Part shown: positions 47,175-56,686 of the stretch, one piece after another | How the letters are laid out: every line of letters begins with the position of its first letter | Numbering within the stretch: position 1 is the stretch's first letter | NCBI RefSeq assembly: GCF_003201655.1 | Contig: NZ_QJJU01000006.1 | Span: 1-64,000 of the forward strand | DNA from: Mycolicibacterium moriokaense | Lineage (GTDB): Bacteria; Actinomycetota; Actinomycetes; Mycobacteriales; Mycobacteriaceae | DNA length: 64,000 nt | Direction of reading: 5' to 3' | Program-made: the position numbers and the translations under genes | The notes under the pieces: generated by a model | What the model was told of the DNA's origin: nothing | Databases searched by the model: none | The model's input: only the letters and a program-made list of their open reading frames with translations

Positions 47175-47757
47175 CCCCACCACAGAAGCCATCCTCGACG
47201 CCGCTGTCGTCGAGTTCGAGCAGCATGGGTTCCGCAGGGTCGCCCTCGATGATGTCGCCCGACGGGCGCGGGTCAGCCGGACGACCATCTACCGGCGCTT
47301 CTCGAACAAGGACGAACTGGTCGCCGCGGTCATCGAGCGCGAGAACGTCTGGCTGTTCGCCGATATCGCCGTCGAACTCAAAAATGCTGGACCGCAATCG
47401 AATTACTACGTCGAGGCATTTACGCTTTCGATCCTGAAGTTCCGTCGCCACCGGGTGCTGGACCGGATGATCACCGACGAGCCAGGCCTGGTGATCGAGC
47501 TGGCCGCCACGCATTATCGCGCTGCGATGGAGCGGATGGCGGAGGCGCTGCGCATCATCTTCCCGACTGGCCTCGCCGAGCGGATAGGGGAGCAGGCCGT
47601 CACCGAGCTGGCCGACACGATCCTTCGCTACGCCGCGATGGTGCTTCTGCTGCCCGGCGCGCGACCGCTCGAGACGGCCGACGACATCCGCGCGTTTGCG
47701 ACGCAGCACTTCCTGCCCAGCCTTCCTGTCGCGCTGCGGGCGGCGCCTGCTCGTTAG
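47161..47757 (+). CDS. TetR family transcriptional regulator
   Basis: A 198-residue TetR regulator. The DNA-binding domain (about residues 8-55) is [20 protein letters not shown] then [20 protein letters not shown] and FSNKDELV. The C-terminal domain is helical with no recognised ligand motif. It overlaps the MpaB-like gene by 14 bases, so it is translated as part of that operon and may control the MpaB and WS/DGAT divergent promoter (46195-46319). Confidence 0.9.
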   Translation: MQGADPTTEAILDAAVVEFEQHGFRRVALDDVARRARVSRTTIYRRFSNKDELVAAVIERENVWLFADIAVELKNAGPQSNYYVEAFTLSILKFRRHRVLDRMITDEPGLVIELAATHYRAAMERMAEALRIIFPTGLAERIGEQAVTELADTILRYAAMVLLLPGARPLETADDIRAFATQHFLPSLPVALRAAPAR

Positions 47758-47801
47758 CTGCGCTCCGTTTCGTAAACCCGGGGATCGGGCAGCCGTAGCG
47801 C

Positions 47802-48059
47802 ATGGGTACCGAACAACAGCAACGCACCGAGAAGCCCGAAGTCACCGACGAGCACAAAGAACAGGCCAAGAAAATGGCCAGGGCCTACGAAGAGGACCGT
47901 CCGACAACCACCTTGCCCGGCAGCGACGGCGCGGTTTCCGGTACGGCGGTCACCGACTGGGTCGACGACAAAGACAAGGGCAAAACCGAAACGAATGCCG
48001 AAGAAGGCAAGGTCGAGTACCGCAAGACCGAGGAATTTCGCAAGAAGCTAGCGGAGTAA
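47802..48059 (+). CDS. small highly charged protein
   Basis: An 85-residue, strongly hydrophilic protein rich in Glu, Lys, Thr and Asp (KPEVTDEHKEQAKKMARAYE, KDKGKTETNAEEGK), with no cysteines or membrane segments. It is probably disordered, resembling small stress-type proteins of mycobacteria. It starts at ATG 47802, 44 bases after the TetR gene. I do not recognise a named family. Confidence 0.7.
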   Translation: MGTEQQQRTEKPEVTDEHKEQAKKMARAYEEDRPTTTLPGSDGAVSGTAVTDWVDDKDKGKTETNAEEGKVEYRKTEEFRKKLAE

Positions 48060-48104
48060 CGCTTCGGCCCCAGGCACCTGGCTTTGTGCCTAGGGTTGGA
48101 AAGC

Positions 48105-48590
48105 GTGACACCGCTTGACCGAATCGCGCCTGCGTTCATCGAGATGGCCCACTCGATCGTGTGGGCCTCTGTCGCAACCGTTGACGAAAACGCTCGGCCC
48201 CGCACCCGCATTCTGCATCCGTTCTGGGAGTGGGACGGCACCGACCTGTTCGGCTGGATCGCCACGGTGCCAAGCCCGGTAAAGCGGGCGCACCTCGCCG
48301 TTCACCCCGAAATGGCGGTCAGCTACTGGACCACCACCCACGACACCTGCAGCGCGGAGTGTTTAGTGGAGTGGTACCACGACGACGAGACCTGCACCGA
48401 GGTCTGGAACAAGTTCGCAAATGGCCCCGAGCCGGTGGGCTATGACCCGACCATCATTCCGATGTGGGCCGACGGTCCGACATCCGATCAGTTCGCAGCG
48501 TTGCGGCTCAGCCCGTATCGGCTGCGGGTGATGCCCGGGACGGCGATGATGGAGGGCATAGGCGAAACCCTCAGCTGGACTGCGACGTGA
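48105..48590 (+). CDS. pyridoxamine 5'-phosphate oxidase-like FMN-binding protein
   Basis: A 161-residue split-barrel protein of the PNPOx-like superfamily. It begins TPLDRIAPAFIEMAHSIVWA, and contains SVATVDENARPRTRILHPFW and LFGWIATVPSPVKRAHLAVH as flavin-fold blocks. GTG 48105 follows the previous gene by 45 bases. It may use FMN or F420; the substrate is unknown. Its stop overlaps the start of the P450 gene (GTGA), so the two may work together or simply be cotranscribed. Confidence 0.83.
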   Translation: MTPLDRIAPAFIEMAHSIVWASVATVDENARPRTRILHPFWEWDGTDLFGWIATVPSPVKRAHLAVHPEMAVSYWTTTHDTCSAECLVEWYHDDETCTEVWNKFANGPEPVGYDPTIIPMWADGPTSDQFAALRLSPYRLRVMPGTAMMEGIGETLSWTAT

Positions 48591-49957
48591 ATTCGATGAC
48601 CACCGAGACAGTTGACGTCAGCGCGTTGCCGTTGGCGCCGAGAAACCCGCTGCCGCTTCGGCAGTTGGTGAAGTTGGTCCGAACTCTCGACACCGGGCAG
48701 GAATTGATACGCGACGCGGGCGGCCCCATCACGCGCATCAAGTTCGTACCGAAGTGGATTTTCCCGCCCATTGTGGCGGTCATGTCGCCGAACGGGATGC
48801 GCGACGTGTTGGGACGCAACGACGAGTCCTCCGAGCGATGCATCATTCACGAGGAAGTGCGGCAGATGGCGGGCGACAGCCTATTTGTCCTGCCCAACGA
48901 GCAGTGGCTCCCGCGCAAGCGCGCATTGCAACCGGTGTTCACCAAGCAGAATGTCAGAAACTTCGGCGGCCACATGTCAAGGGCTGCACAGATGTTCGTC
49001 GACCGTTGGCATGACGGCGGTGAAGTCGATCTCGACGTGGAGTGCCGCAGTGTCGCGATGCGGTCATTGGGGCGGTCGGTTCTCGGGATCGACCTCAATG
49101 AGCGCGCAGACACGATCGCCCAGTGCATGCATGTTGCGTCCGGCTACACCGCCGACCGCGCGCTACGGCCGGTGCGCGCTCCGCGATGGCTGCCGACTCC
49201 AGCGCGCCGCCGCGCGCGTGCGGCGGTGGCGGCGATGCGCCGGGTCACCGACGAGATGGTGCGGGCGTGCCGCGCCGATCCGACCCGCGATGCGCCGCTG
49301 GTGCAGGCGTTGATAGCGGCCACCGACCCGGAGACCGGGCAGCCGATCTCGGACGAGGACATCTCGAACGATCTGCTGATCTTCATGTTGGCAGGCCACG
49401 ACACGACGGCAACCGCGCTCACCTACTCGCTGTGGGTGCTGGGACACCACACTGAGATACAGGACCGCGTCGCCGCGGAGGCCGCCGAAATCGGCGATCG
49501 CGAGCTGACACCCGACGACGTGCCGCGGCTGTCTTACACCGTCCAAGTGCTGCACGAGGCGTTGCGGCTGTGCCCGCCTGCCGCAGGCGTCGCGCGATTG
49601 GCAACGCGCGACATCGCCGTCGACGGGTACCGGGTCGAGGCGGGAAGCCTTGTGGCCGTTGGTCTCTATGGCCTGCATCATGATCCGACGCTGTGGCCCA
49701 ACCCTATGGTGTTCGACCCCGAGCGGTTCAGCCTCGAAAACACCAAGGGCCGCGACCGCTGGCAATTCCTCCCGTTCCTCGGGGGCGGACGTCCGTGTAT
49801 CGGCGAGCACTTCGCCAGGCTGGAGACCACCCTCGCGCTGGCCACCATCGTCAGGGCCATGGAGATCCGCTCACTGGACAAGGACTTCCTTTGCGACGTG
49901 CCGTTCACCACGGTCGCGAAGGGCCCGATCCGGGCCAGGGTCAGTCTGCGCGGGTGA
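48587..49957 (+). CDS. cytochrome P450
   Basis: A 456-residue P450. The oxygen-binding I helix has LAGHDTTATAL, the K helix ExxR is HEALRLCPPAA, and the haem-binding loop is PFLGGGRPCIGEH with the axial Cys404. Features such as WPNPMVFDPERF are typical. The substrate cannot be told from sequence. The start is GTG 48587 (overlapping the previous stop) or ATG 48596. The 3' end overlaps the convergent Ddn-like gene by 17 bases. Its electron-transfer partners are not in the window. Confidence 0.92.
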   Translation: MNSMTTETVDVSALPLAPRNPLPLRQLVKLVRTLDTGQELIRDAGGPITRIKFVPKWIFPPIVAVMSPNGMRDVLGRNDESSERCIIHEEVRQMAGDSLFVLPNEQWLPRKRALQPVFTKQNVRNFGGHMSRAAQMFVDRWHDGGEVDLDVECRSVAMRSLGRSVLGIDLNERADTIAQCMHVASGYTADRALRPVRAPRWLPTPARRRARAAVAAMRRVTDEMVRACRADPTRDAPLVQALIAATDPETGQPISDEDISNDLLIFMLAGHDTTATALTYSLWVLGHHTEIQDRVAAEAAEIGDRELTPDDVPRLSYTVQVLHEALRLCPPAAGVARLATRDIAVDGYRVEAGSLVAVGLYGLHHDPTLWPNPMVFDPERFSLENTKGRDRWQFLPFLGGGRPCIGEHFARLETTLALATIVRAMEIRSLDKDFLCDVPFTTVAKGPIRARVSLRG

Positions 49958-50333
49958 GCAGCACCGCCTGCTCGAACGGCAGCATGCCGAAAAGGGGGCG
50001 CATCCAGCCCTTCACAGCGGGTGCCGCTTCGGCCTTCGGCATCACGCGAGGGTCCTGCACGGTAAAAGTTTTGCCATAGCGCTTTATGCGGCCGCCGCCG
50101 GCAGCCGTGATGTTCTTCAGCCAGTCCCGGTTCGGGCCGTACGTCAGCAGGATGGCCACCCCTTCGTCGGTCGTGAACACCGTCAACGGTGTCCGGAACT
50201 GCTTGCCCGACTTGCGGCCGACGTGCTCGAGAATGCCCATCGTCGGCGCCCATCCCGCCCACATCCGCTGGATCGGGTTGGTGACATGCCGGTTGAACCG
50301 TGCCAGCCATTGCGGTAGTTGCATATGAGCCAT
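49941..50333 (-). CDS. nitroreductase family deazaflavin-dependent protein (Rv0523c-like)
   Basis: A 130-residue protein of the Ddn/F420-dependent split-barrel family. It has PTMGILEHVGRKSGKQFRTP (with the conserved GRKSG phosphate-binding loop), VAILLTYGPNRDWLKNITA and RIKRYGKTFTVQDPRVM. Such proteins use coenzyme F420H2 to reduce varied substrates. It starts at ATG 50333 (TTG 50336 is possible) and is divergent from a second, different Ddn-like gene. Confidence 0.87.
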   Translation of the reverse strand: MAHMQLPQWLARFNRHVTNPIQRMWAGWAPTMGILEHVGRKSGKQFRTPLTVFTTDEGVAILLTYGPNRDWLKNITAAGGGRIKRYGKTFTVQDPRVMPKAEAAPAVKGWMRPLFGMLPFEQAVLLTRAD

Positions 50334-50347
50334 CAAACTCTTAGGTC

Positions 50348-50734
50348 ATGGCCTACCTCAAGCCCCCGTGGTTCACAGCCAAGATCTTCAACCGGATCGC
50401 GATGGCGACCGGCGTCGGCGGCAGCGAAACGCTGACCGTCACAAAACGGATCAGCAAGCAGCCCCAGCAGATCCCGGTAGTCGTGCCCGAGGTGGACGGC
50501 GTGAAGTACCTCGTCTCGACCCGCGGTGAGACGGAATGGGTGAAAAACGTCCGTGCAATCCCGGATGTCATGGTCGGCAAGCAGAAATACGCCGCGACCG
50601 AGATCCCCGTCGAACAACGCGCGCCGATCATTGCCGCCTACCGGCCACTGGCAGGCAAGGTGGTCGAAGGCTACTGGAAACAGCTTCCATCCGACGCCGA
50701 CCACCCCGTCTTCGCGCTGACCCTCAAGGCCTGA
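50348..50734 (+). CDS. nitroreductase family deazaflavin-dependent protein, second copy
   Basis: A 128-residue split-barrel protein of the same DUF385/Ddn-like class as its divergent neighbour but clearly different in sequence: [40 protein letters not shown] and [17 protein letters not shown]. The GRKSG loop is replaced here by other residues, so F420 binding is less certain. It starts at ATG 50348, 14 bases from the divergent start. hemL follows after 46 bases. Confidence 0.82.
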   Translation: MAYLKPPWFTAKIFNRIAMATGVGGSETLTVTKRISKQPQQIPVVVPEVDGVKYLVSTRGETEWVKNVRAIPDVMVGKQKYAATEIPVEQRAPIIAAYRPLAGKVVEGYWKQLPSDADHPVFALTLKA

Positions 50735-50780
50735 ACCACTACACCCTGTAGTTGACGCGTTCGGCCGTGCTGGAACACTG

Positions 50781-52103
50781 GTGGTCATGCACCGCACCCC
50801 GGCGTCGGTAGCGGCCTCCGCTGCGCTCTTCGCCGACGCGTGCGCCGTCATCCCGGGCGGAGTGAACTCGCCGGTGAGGGCCTTTTCCTCGGTCGGCGGC
50901 ACCCCGCGATTCATCACCTCCGCGGCGGGGTACTGGCTGACCGACGCAGACGACAACCGCTACGTCGATCTGGTCTGTTCGTGGGGACCGATGATTCTCG
51001 GCCACGCCCACCCTGCCGTCGTCGAGGCGGTGCAGCGCGTGGCGGCAAACGGTCTGTCCTTCGGTGCGCCGACGCCGTCGGAGACCGAGCTGGCAAAGGA
51101 GATCATCGGCCGCGTCGCGCCGGTCGAGCGGCTGCGCATGGTCAACTCCGGCACCGAGGCCACCATGAGCGCGATCCGGCTGGCCCGTGGTTACACCGGC
51201 CGCGCCAAGATCATCAAGTTCTCCGGCTGCTATCACGGCCACAGCGATGCGTTACTGGCCGACGCGGGCTCCGGTGTAGCCACGCTGGGTCTGCCGTCGT
51301 CGCCAGGGGTTACCGGTGCCGCGACAGCCGACACGATCGTGCTGCCGTACAACAACATTCCTGCAGTCGAAGACGTATTCGGACAGTTCGGCGACGAGAT
51401 CGCCTGCGTCATCACCGAGGCGAGCGCAGGCAATATGGGCACCGTCGCGCCGCTGCCCGGTTACAACGCGGGGCTGCGCCGCATCACCGCCGACCATGGC
51501 GCGCTGCTCATCTCCGACGAGGTGATGACCGGCTTCCGGGTCAGCCGATCGGGTTGGTACGGCATCGATCCCGTCGACGCCGACCTGTTCACCTTCGGCA
51601 AGGTGATGAGCGGCGGGCTGCCCGCCGCAGCGTTCGGCGGTCGCCGCGAGGTGATGGAACGGCTCGCGCCGCTCGGGCCGGTGTACCAGGCGGGCACCCT
51701 GTCAGGTAACCCGGTCGCCATGGCCGCCGGGCTGGCGACGCTGCGGGCCGCCGACGACGCCGCATACGCAGCACTGGACGCCAACGCCGATCGGCTGGCT
51801 GGACTGCTCGGCAAGGCGCTGGCAGAAGCCGGTGTGGCACACCAGGTTCAGCGCGCGGGAAGCATGCTCAGCGTGTTCTTCTGCGATGAGCCGGTGCAGG
51901 ACTTCGCGGCAGCACGCGCGAGTGAGACATGGCGTTTCCCCCCATTTTTTCACGCCCTGCTTGACGCAGGTGTCTACCCGCCACCAAGCGCGTTCGAAAC
52001 ATGGTTTGTCTCAACTGTTCTGGACGACGACGCGTTCTCGCGCATCGCCGATGCGCTGCCCGGCGCCGCCCGCGCCGCAGCAGAAGCGACACGACCGGCA
52101 TGA
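50781..52103 (+). CDS. hemL: glutamate-1-semialdehyde 2,1-aminomutase
   Basis: A 440-residue PLP enzyme converting glutamate-1-semialdehyde to 5-aminolevulinate, completing the C5 path begun by hemA. It has [36 protein letters not shown] and [15 protein letters not shown], with the PLP lysine (K274 from GTG 50781) in [21 protein letters not shown] 50781 or ATG 50787 are possible starts. It is separated from the hemACDB cluster by the accessory block 44797-50734. The phosphatase gene overlaps its stop (ATGA). Confidence 0.97.
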   Translation: MVMHRTPASVAASAALFADACAVIPGGVNSPVRAFSSVGGTPRFITSAAGYWLTDADDNRYVDLVCSWGPMILGHAHPAVVEAVQRVAANGLSFGAPTPSETELAKEIIGRVAPVERLRMVNSGTEATMSAIRLARGYTGRAKIIKFSGCYHGHSDALLADAGSGVATLGLPSSPGVTGAATADTIVLPYNNIPAVEDVFGQFGDEIACVITEASAGNMGTVAPLPGYNAGLRRITADHGALLISDEVMTGFRVSRSGWYGIDPVDADLFTFGKVMSGGLPAAAFGGRREVMERLAPLGPVYQAGTLSGNPVAMAAGLATLRAADDAAYAALDANADRLAGLLGKALAEAGVAHQVQRAGSMLSVFFCDEPVQDFAAARASETWRFPPFFHALLDAGVYPPPSAFETWFVSTVLDDDAFSRIADALPGAARAAAEATRPA

Positions 52104-52708
52104 CCGAGAAGACGATCGTGCACGTGATGCGTCACGGCGAGGTCTACAACCCAGACAAGATCCTGTACGGCCGCCTGCCCGACTACCACCTGTCGGAGCG
52201 GGGGCGGGCCCAGGCGCTGGCGGTTGCCGACTGGCTGGCCGCCCGCGACATCGTCTACGTGGTCGCTTCGCCACTGGAGCGCGCGCAGGAAACCGCGGAG
52301 CCGATCGCGGCAGGATTGGGACTGCCGATCGACACCGACGGCGACCTGATCGAATCGGCGAACGTCTTTCAGGGCCAACGTGTCTCACCGGGCGACGGCG
52401 CGCTGCGTGACCCCCGCAACTGGTGGTACCTGCGCAGCCCGCGCACACCGTCCTGGGGGGAGCCCTACGCGGAGATCGCGGCGCGAATGAAGGCGGCGCT
52501 GCACCGGGCCCGGACCAAGGCTGCGGGCCATGAAGCGGTCTGCGTCAGCCATCAGCTTCCCGTCGAGACGCTGCGGCGGGCGATGACGGGTCAGCCATTG
52601 CACCACTTCCCGACGCGGCGGCTGTGCAACCTGGCGTCGCTGACGTCCTTCTATTTCCATGGCGATTCCTACGTCGGCTGGGGATACGCGGAGCTGGCAG
52701 GGAAGTGA
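52100..52708 (+). CDS. histidine phosphatase family protein (Rv0525-like)
   Basis: A 202-residue phosphoglycerate mutase-fold phosphatase. The catalytic histidine is in [27 protein letters not shown] is a family block, and the second His is in [17 protein letters not shown] 52100 overlaps the hemL stop, and the next gene's GTG overlaps its own stop, so it is locked in the hemL to ccsB run. Substrate unknown. Confidence 0.9.
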   Translation: MTEKTIVHVMRHGEVYNPDKILYGRLPDYHLSERGRAQALAVADWLAARDIVYVVASPLERAQETAEPIAAGLGLPIDTDGDLIESANVFQGQRVSPGDGALRDPRNWWYLRSPRTPSWGEPYAEIAARMKAALHRARTKAAGHEAVCVSHQLPVETLRRAMTGQPLHHFPTRRLCNLASLTSFYFHGDSYVGWGYAELAGK

Positions 52709-53301
52709 AGCGGCTGGTGGCCATGGCAAGCGCGGCGATGGTCGCGCTCGCTGGCTGTTCCACCGGTCACGACGCGGTCGCGCAGGGCGGAACGTTCGAA
52801 TTCGTGGCGCCCGGCGGCAAGACCGACATCTTCTACGATCTTCCCGAAAAGCGCGGCCGCCCAGGCACGTTGGCCGGACCTGAGCTGATGGATCCCGCAA
52901 AGACGGTCTCCCTCGACGACTTCACCGGCAAGGTCGTGGTGATCAACGTGTGGGGGCAATGGTGCGGACCGTGCCGCACCGAGATCACCCAGCTGCAGAA
53001 GGTGTACGACAAGACGCGTCGCCTCGGTGTTGAATTCCTTGGCATCGACGTCCGCGACAACAATAGGAACGCTCCTCAGGATTTTATTGTCGACCGCAAG
53101 GTCACGTTCCCGTCCATTTACGACCCGCCGATGCGCACCATGATCGCGTTCGGCGGCAAGTACCCGACCACCGTCATCCCGTCCACCGTGGTGCTGGATC
53201 GCCAGCACCGGGTCGCCGCGGTGTTCCTGCGTGAGCTGCTCGCCGAGGACTTGCAGCCCGTCGTGGAACGGCTGGCGGCTGAGCCAGAGCCGAAGACGTG
53301 A
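52705..53301 (+). CDS. thioredoxin-like lipoprotein (TlpA/ResA type, Rv0526-like)
   Basis: A 198-residue exported thiol-disulfide protein. The N-terminus ([18 protein letters not shown]) is a signal with lipobox LAGC. The redox motif is WGQWCGPCRTE, followed by VEFLGIDVRDNN and the cis-Pro loop in GGKYPTTVIPSTVVLD. It probably reduces apocytochrome c cysteines outside the membrane, using electrons passed by the CcdA protein encoded next. GTG 52705 overlaps the preceding stop. Confidence 0.92.
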   Translation: MKRLVAMASAAMVALAGCSTGHDAVAQGGTFEFVAPGGKTDIFYDLPEKRGRPGTLAGPELMDPAKTVSLDDFTGKVVVINVWGQWCGPCRTEITQLQKVYDKTRRLGVEFLGIDVRDNNRNAPQDFIVDRKVTFPSIYDPPMRTMIAFGGKYPTTVIPSTVVLDRQHRVAAVFLRELLAEDLQPVVERLAAEPEPKT

Positions 53302-54068
53302 CCGGGTTCGCCGAAATCGCCGCCGCCGGACCGGTACTGACCGCGATCGGCGTGTGCATGCTGGCCGGCCTTGTGTCGTTCGCGTCGCCGTGCGTTGTGC
53401 CGCTGGTGCCCGGCTACCTGTCCTATCTCGCTGCGATCGTCGGGGTGGAGGAGCAGCCCGGCCGGGTGGCCGTTCGAGCGGCACGGCTGCGTGTCGCGGG
53501 AGCGGCAGCGTTGTTCGTCGCCGGCTTCACCACCGTCTTCGTCCTCGGCACGGTCGCCGTATTGGGGATGACGACGTCGCTGATCAGCAATCAGCTTCTG
53601 CTGCAACGCATCGGCGGGGTGATCACGATCGTGATGGGCCTGGTGTTCGTCGGCTTCATCCCTGCGTTGCAGCGTGAGGCCCGGTTCACGCCGCGGCAGG
53701 TCTCCACCCTCGCGGGTGCCCCGCTGTTGGGTGCGGTCTTCGGATTGGGCTGGACACCGTGTCTCGGCCCGACGCTGACCGGTGTGATCGCCGTGGCATC
53801 GGCTACCGATGGTGCCAATGTGGCCCGCGGTGTCGCGTTGGTGATCGCATACTGCCTTGGGCTGGGAATCCCGTTCGTGCTGTTGGCCTTTGGCTCCGCG
53901 CGTGCGGTGCACGGCCTTGGCTGGCTGCGCAGGCACACCCGCGGTATTCAGATCTTCGGTGGGGTGCTGCTGATCCTCGTCGGCGCGGCGCTGGTGACTG
54001 GGTTGTGGAACGACTTCGTATCCTGGGTGCGCGATGCATTCGTCAGCGACGTGACGTTGCCGATATGA
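53298..54068 (+). CDS. ccdA: cytochrome c biogenesis protein CcdA
   Basis: A 256-residue protein with six membrane helices that carries reducing power from cytoplasmic thioredoxin to the outside. The paired cysteines are in LVSFASPCVVPLVPGYLSYL and in FGLGWTPCLGPTLTG, on the first and fourth helices as expected. GTG 53298 overlaps the stop of the thioredoxin gene. It works with the ResA-like lipoprotein before it and ResB/CcsB after it. Confidence 0.93.
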   Translation: MTGFAEIAAAGPVLTAIGVCMLAGLVSFASPCVVPLVPGYLSYLAAIVGVEEQPGRVAVRAARLRVAGAAALFVAGFTTVFVLGTVAVLGMTTSLISNQLLLQRIGGVITIVMGLVFVGFIPALQREARFTPRQVSTLAGAPLLGAVFGLGWTPCLGPTLTGVIAVASATDGANVARGVALVIAYCLGLGIPFVLLAFGSARAVHGLGWLRRHTRGIQIFGGVLLILVGAALVTGLWNDFVSWVRDAFVSDVTLPI

Positions 54069-55642
54069 GACGACTCTTCGCGCTGATGCGCAACACATGG
54101 CGGACCCTGACGTCGATGGGCACCGCGCTGGCGCTGCTGTTCCTGCTCGCGCTAGGCGCCATCCCCGGCGCCCTGCTGCCGCAGCGCAGCCTCAACGAGT
54201 TCAAGGTCGAGCAGTACATCGCCGAGCATCCGACGATCGGGCCATGGTTGGACCGTCTGCAGGCCTTCGAGGTGTTCTCCAGCTTCTGGTTCACGGCCAT
54301 CTATGCGCTGCTGTTCATCTCGCTGGTGGGCTGCCTGACCCCGCGGCTGATCGAGCACGCCCGCACGCTGCGCGCCACCCCCGTCGCAGCGCCCCGAAAC
54401 CTCGGCAGGCTGCCCAAGCACCACACAGCGGATGTCTCCGGCGATCCCGACGCGGTCGCCGCCGTCGTCAAGGGCCATCTGCGCGGCTGGCGTCGGACCA
54501 GCACGCGCAGTGGCGACGCCGTCGAAATCTCTGCTGAGAAGGGCTATCTGCGCGAGTTCGGCAACATCGTCTTTCACTTCTCGCTGCTCGGCCTGCTCGT
54601 CGCCGTGGCCGCAGGGAAGCTGTTCGGGTACGAGGGCAACGTGATCGTCCTCGCCGACAGTGGCCCGGGGTTCTGCTCGGCCTCGCCAGCGGCGTTCGAC
54701 TCGTTCCGGGCAGGCAACACCGTGGACGGCACGTCACTGTTCCCGATCTGCCTGCGGGTCAACGACTTCCAGGCGCACTACCTGCCCAGCGGGCAGGCCG
54801 TGTCGTTCGCCGCCAACATCGACTACCAGGCGGGCTCCGACCTCGACACCGACACCTGGCGGCCGTACCACCTGAGGGTCAACGAGCCGTTGCGCGTCGG
54901 CGGCGACAGGGTGTACCTGCAAGGCCACGGATACGCCCCGACGTTCACCGTCACCTTCCCCGGCGGGCAGACCCGCACGCAGACGCTGCAGTTCCGGCCC
55001 GAAGACCAGATCACCTTATTGTCGTCGGGCGCGATGCGCTTCGATCCGCCGGGCGGCAGCTATCCCGATCCCGACGAGCGCCGCAAGAACCAGATCGCCA
55101 TCCAGGGATTGTTCGCGCCGACGGAGCGGCTCGACGGCACGCTGCTGTCGTCGAGCTTCCCCGCGCTGAACAACCCGGCCGTTGCCATCGACATCTACAA
55201 GGGCGACACCGGCCTGGACACCGGAAGGCCGCAGTCGTTGTTCTCGCTTGATCCCCGGCTCATCGAGCAGAACCGCCTCACCAAGAAGGCGCGGGTCAAC
55301 CTGCGCGCGGGCCAAGACACCCGCCTGGACGACGGCACCGTCGTACGGTTCGACGGTGCGGTGCCGTTCATCAACGTCCAGGTGTCCCACGATCCGGCCC
55401 AGGTATGGGTGCTGGTGTTCGCGCTGACCATGATGGCCGGTCTGCTGGTGTCGCTGGTGGTGCGGCGGCGCCGGGTCTGGGTTCGGCTGACACCCGCAGG
55501 TCCGGGTACGGTAAGCGTCGAGCTGGGCGGCCTGGCGCGCACCGACAACTCCGGCTGGGGTGACGAGTTCGAGCGGTTGACGCAGCGCCTGCTGGCCGAC
55601 ATTCCAGATGCGCCTGCAGTGTCAGGAGAGAAGGTCACATGA
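54065..55642 (+). CDS. resB: cytochrome c biogenesis protein ResB
   Basis: A 525-residue component of the System II haem ligation complex. It has membrane helices near residues 15-36, 77-98 and 168-190, a large external domain (about 200-450) and a last helix (about 453-475). It begins RRLFALMRNTWRTLTSMGTA, with LLPQRSLNEFKVEQYI typical of the family. ATG 54065 overlaps the ccdA stop; an upstream in-frame start at 53759 is inside ccdA. Its partner CcsB overlaps its stop by four bases. Confidence 0.93.
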   Translation: MRRLFALMRNTWRTLTSMGTALALLFLLALGAIPGALLPQRSLNEFKVEQYIAEHPTIGPWLDRLQAFEVFSSFWFTAIYALLFISLVGCLTPRLIEHARTLRATPVAAPRNLGRLPKHHTADVSGDPDAVAAVVKGHLRGWRRTSTRSGDAVEISAEKGYLREFGNIVFHFSLLGLLVAVAAGKLFGYEGNVIVLADSGPGFCSASPAAFDSFRAGNTVDGTSLFPICLRVNDFQAHYLPSGQAVSFAANIDYQAGSDLDTDTWRPYHLRVNEPLRVGGDRVYLQGHGYAPTFTVTFPGGQTRTQTLQFRPEDQITLLSSGAMRFDPPGGSYPDPDERRKNQIAIQGLFAPTERLDGTLLSSSFPALNNPAVAIDIYKGDTGLDTGRPQSLFSLDPRLIEQNRLTKKARVNLRAGQDTRLDDGTVVRFDGAVPFINVQVSHDPAQVWVLVFALTMMAGLLVSLVVRRRRVWVRLTPAGPGTVSVELGGLARTDNSGWGDEFERLTQRLLADIPDAPAVSGEKVT

Positions 55643-56643
55643 ACACCGAGCACGTCGACATCGGGTTGGCCCGCTATTCCGACTGGGCCTTCACCTCGTC
55701 GGTGGTGGTGCTCGTGGTTGCGCTGCTGCTGCTCGCCGTGGAGTTGGCGTACAGCCGTGGCCGAAAGATAGAGAGCCGCGAGCTGGTCGGAGCCGCTGCG
55801 GCGGCGACATCCAACGCGAGCGCAACGGTCGGCGCGGACAGCGCGACGCCGGGTGTCGTCGCGGCGGACCCGAAGCGCCCGCTCGACGAGCGCGTCGGCA
55901 AGGCCGGGTTGGCGTTGGTCTACGTCGGCATCGGGCTGCTGCTGGTGTGCATCGTGCTCCGCGGCCTCGCCACGGAGCGGGTGCCGTGGGGCAACATGTA
56001 CGAGTTCATCAACCTGACGTGTTTCTCGGGTCTGATCGCGGCCGCGGTGGTGCTGCGCAGGCCGCAGTACCGCGCGCTGTGGGTGTTCGTGCTCGTTCCG
56101 GTCTTGATCCTGCTGACCGTCTCGGGCCGCTGGCTCTATACCAATGCCGCGCCCGTCATGCCCGCATTGCAGTCCTATTGGCTGCCGATTCACGTGTCGG
56201 TGGTCAGCATCGGCTCTGGTGTGTTCCTGGTGGCGGGCGTGGCGAGCATCTTGTTCCTGCTCAAGATGTCGCCGCTGGGTCAGCCGGGCCCGGACAGCGC
56301 AGCGCGTCGTATCGTGCAACGGCTGCCCGACGCGCAGACTCTGGACCGCATCGCTTATCGCACAACCATTTTCGCGTTCCCGGTGTTCGGGTTCGGCGTC
56401 ATCTTCGGCGCGATCTGGGCGGAGGAGGCGTGGGGCCGCTACTGGGGCTGGGACCCCAAGGAGACGGTGTCGTTCATTGCGTGGGTGGTCTACGCGGCGT
56501 ACCTGCACGCGCGCTCGACGGCGGGGTGGCGCGACAAGAAGGCGGCCTGGATCAACGTCGTCGGCTTCGTCGCAATGGTGTTCAACCTGTTCTTCATCAA
56601 CCTGGTGACCGTCGGGTTGCATTCGTACGCTGGGGTGGGCTGA
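55639..56643 (+). CDS. ccsB: cytochrome c biogenesis protein CcsB (ResC/CcsA type)
   Basis: A 334-residue polytopic membrane protein carrying the haem-handling WWD motif: WGRYWGWDPKETVSFIAW. About eight membrane helices are visible. Conserved histidines for haem delivery are in LPIHVSVVS and near the C-terminus in VGLHSYAGVG. It completes the synthetase with ResB, attaching haem to apocytochromes outside the cell membrane. ATG 55639 overlaps resB (ATGA). Annotated ccsA in M. tuberculosis (Rv0529). Confidence 0.93.
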   Translation: MNTEHVDIGLARYSDWAFTSSVVVLVVALLLLAVELAYSRGRKIESRELVGAAAAATSNASATVGADSATPGVVAADPKRPLDERVGKAGLALVYVGIGLLLVCIVLRGLATERVPWGNMYEFINLTCFSGLIAAAVVLRRPQYRALWVFVLVPVLILLTVSGRWLYTNAAPVMPALQSYWLPIHVSVVSIGSGVFLVAGVASILFLLKMSPLGQPGPDSAARRIVQRLPDAQTLDRIAYRTTIFAFPVFGFGVIFGAIWAEEAWGRYWGWDPKETVSFIAWVVYAAYLHARSTAGWRDKKAAWINVVGFVAMVFNLFFINLVTVGLHSYAGVG

Positions 56644-56686
56644 CCTGGTCGCCGCGACGAACTGCCAATGAGAGGGGACTAGGTCG

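Noticed and set aside
53118..54098. 326-codon minus-strand frame opposite the ccdA region
   Set aside because: His, Arg and Gln-rich antisense shadow, incompatible with the ccdA evidence.
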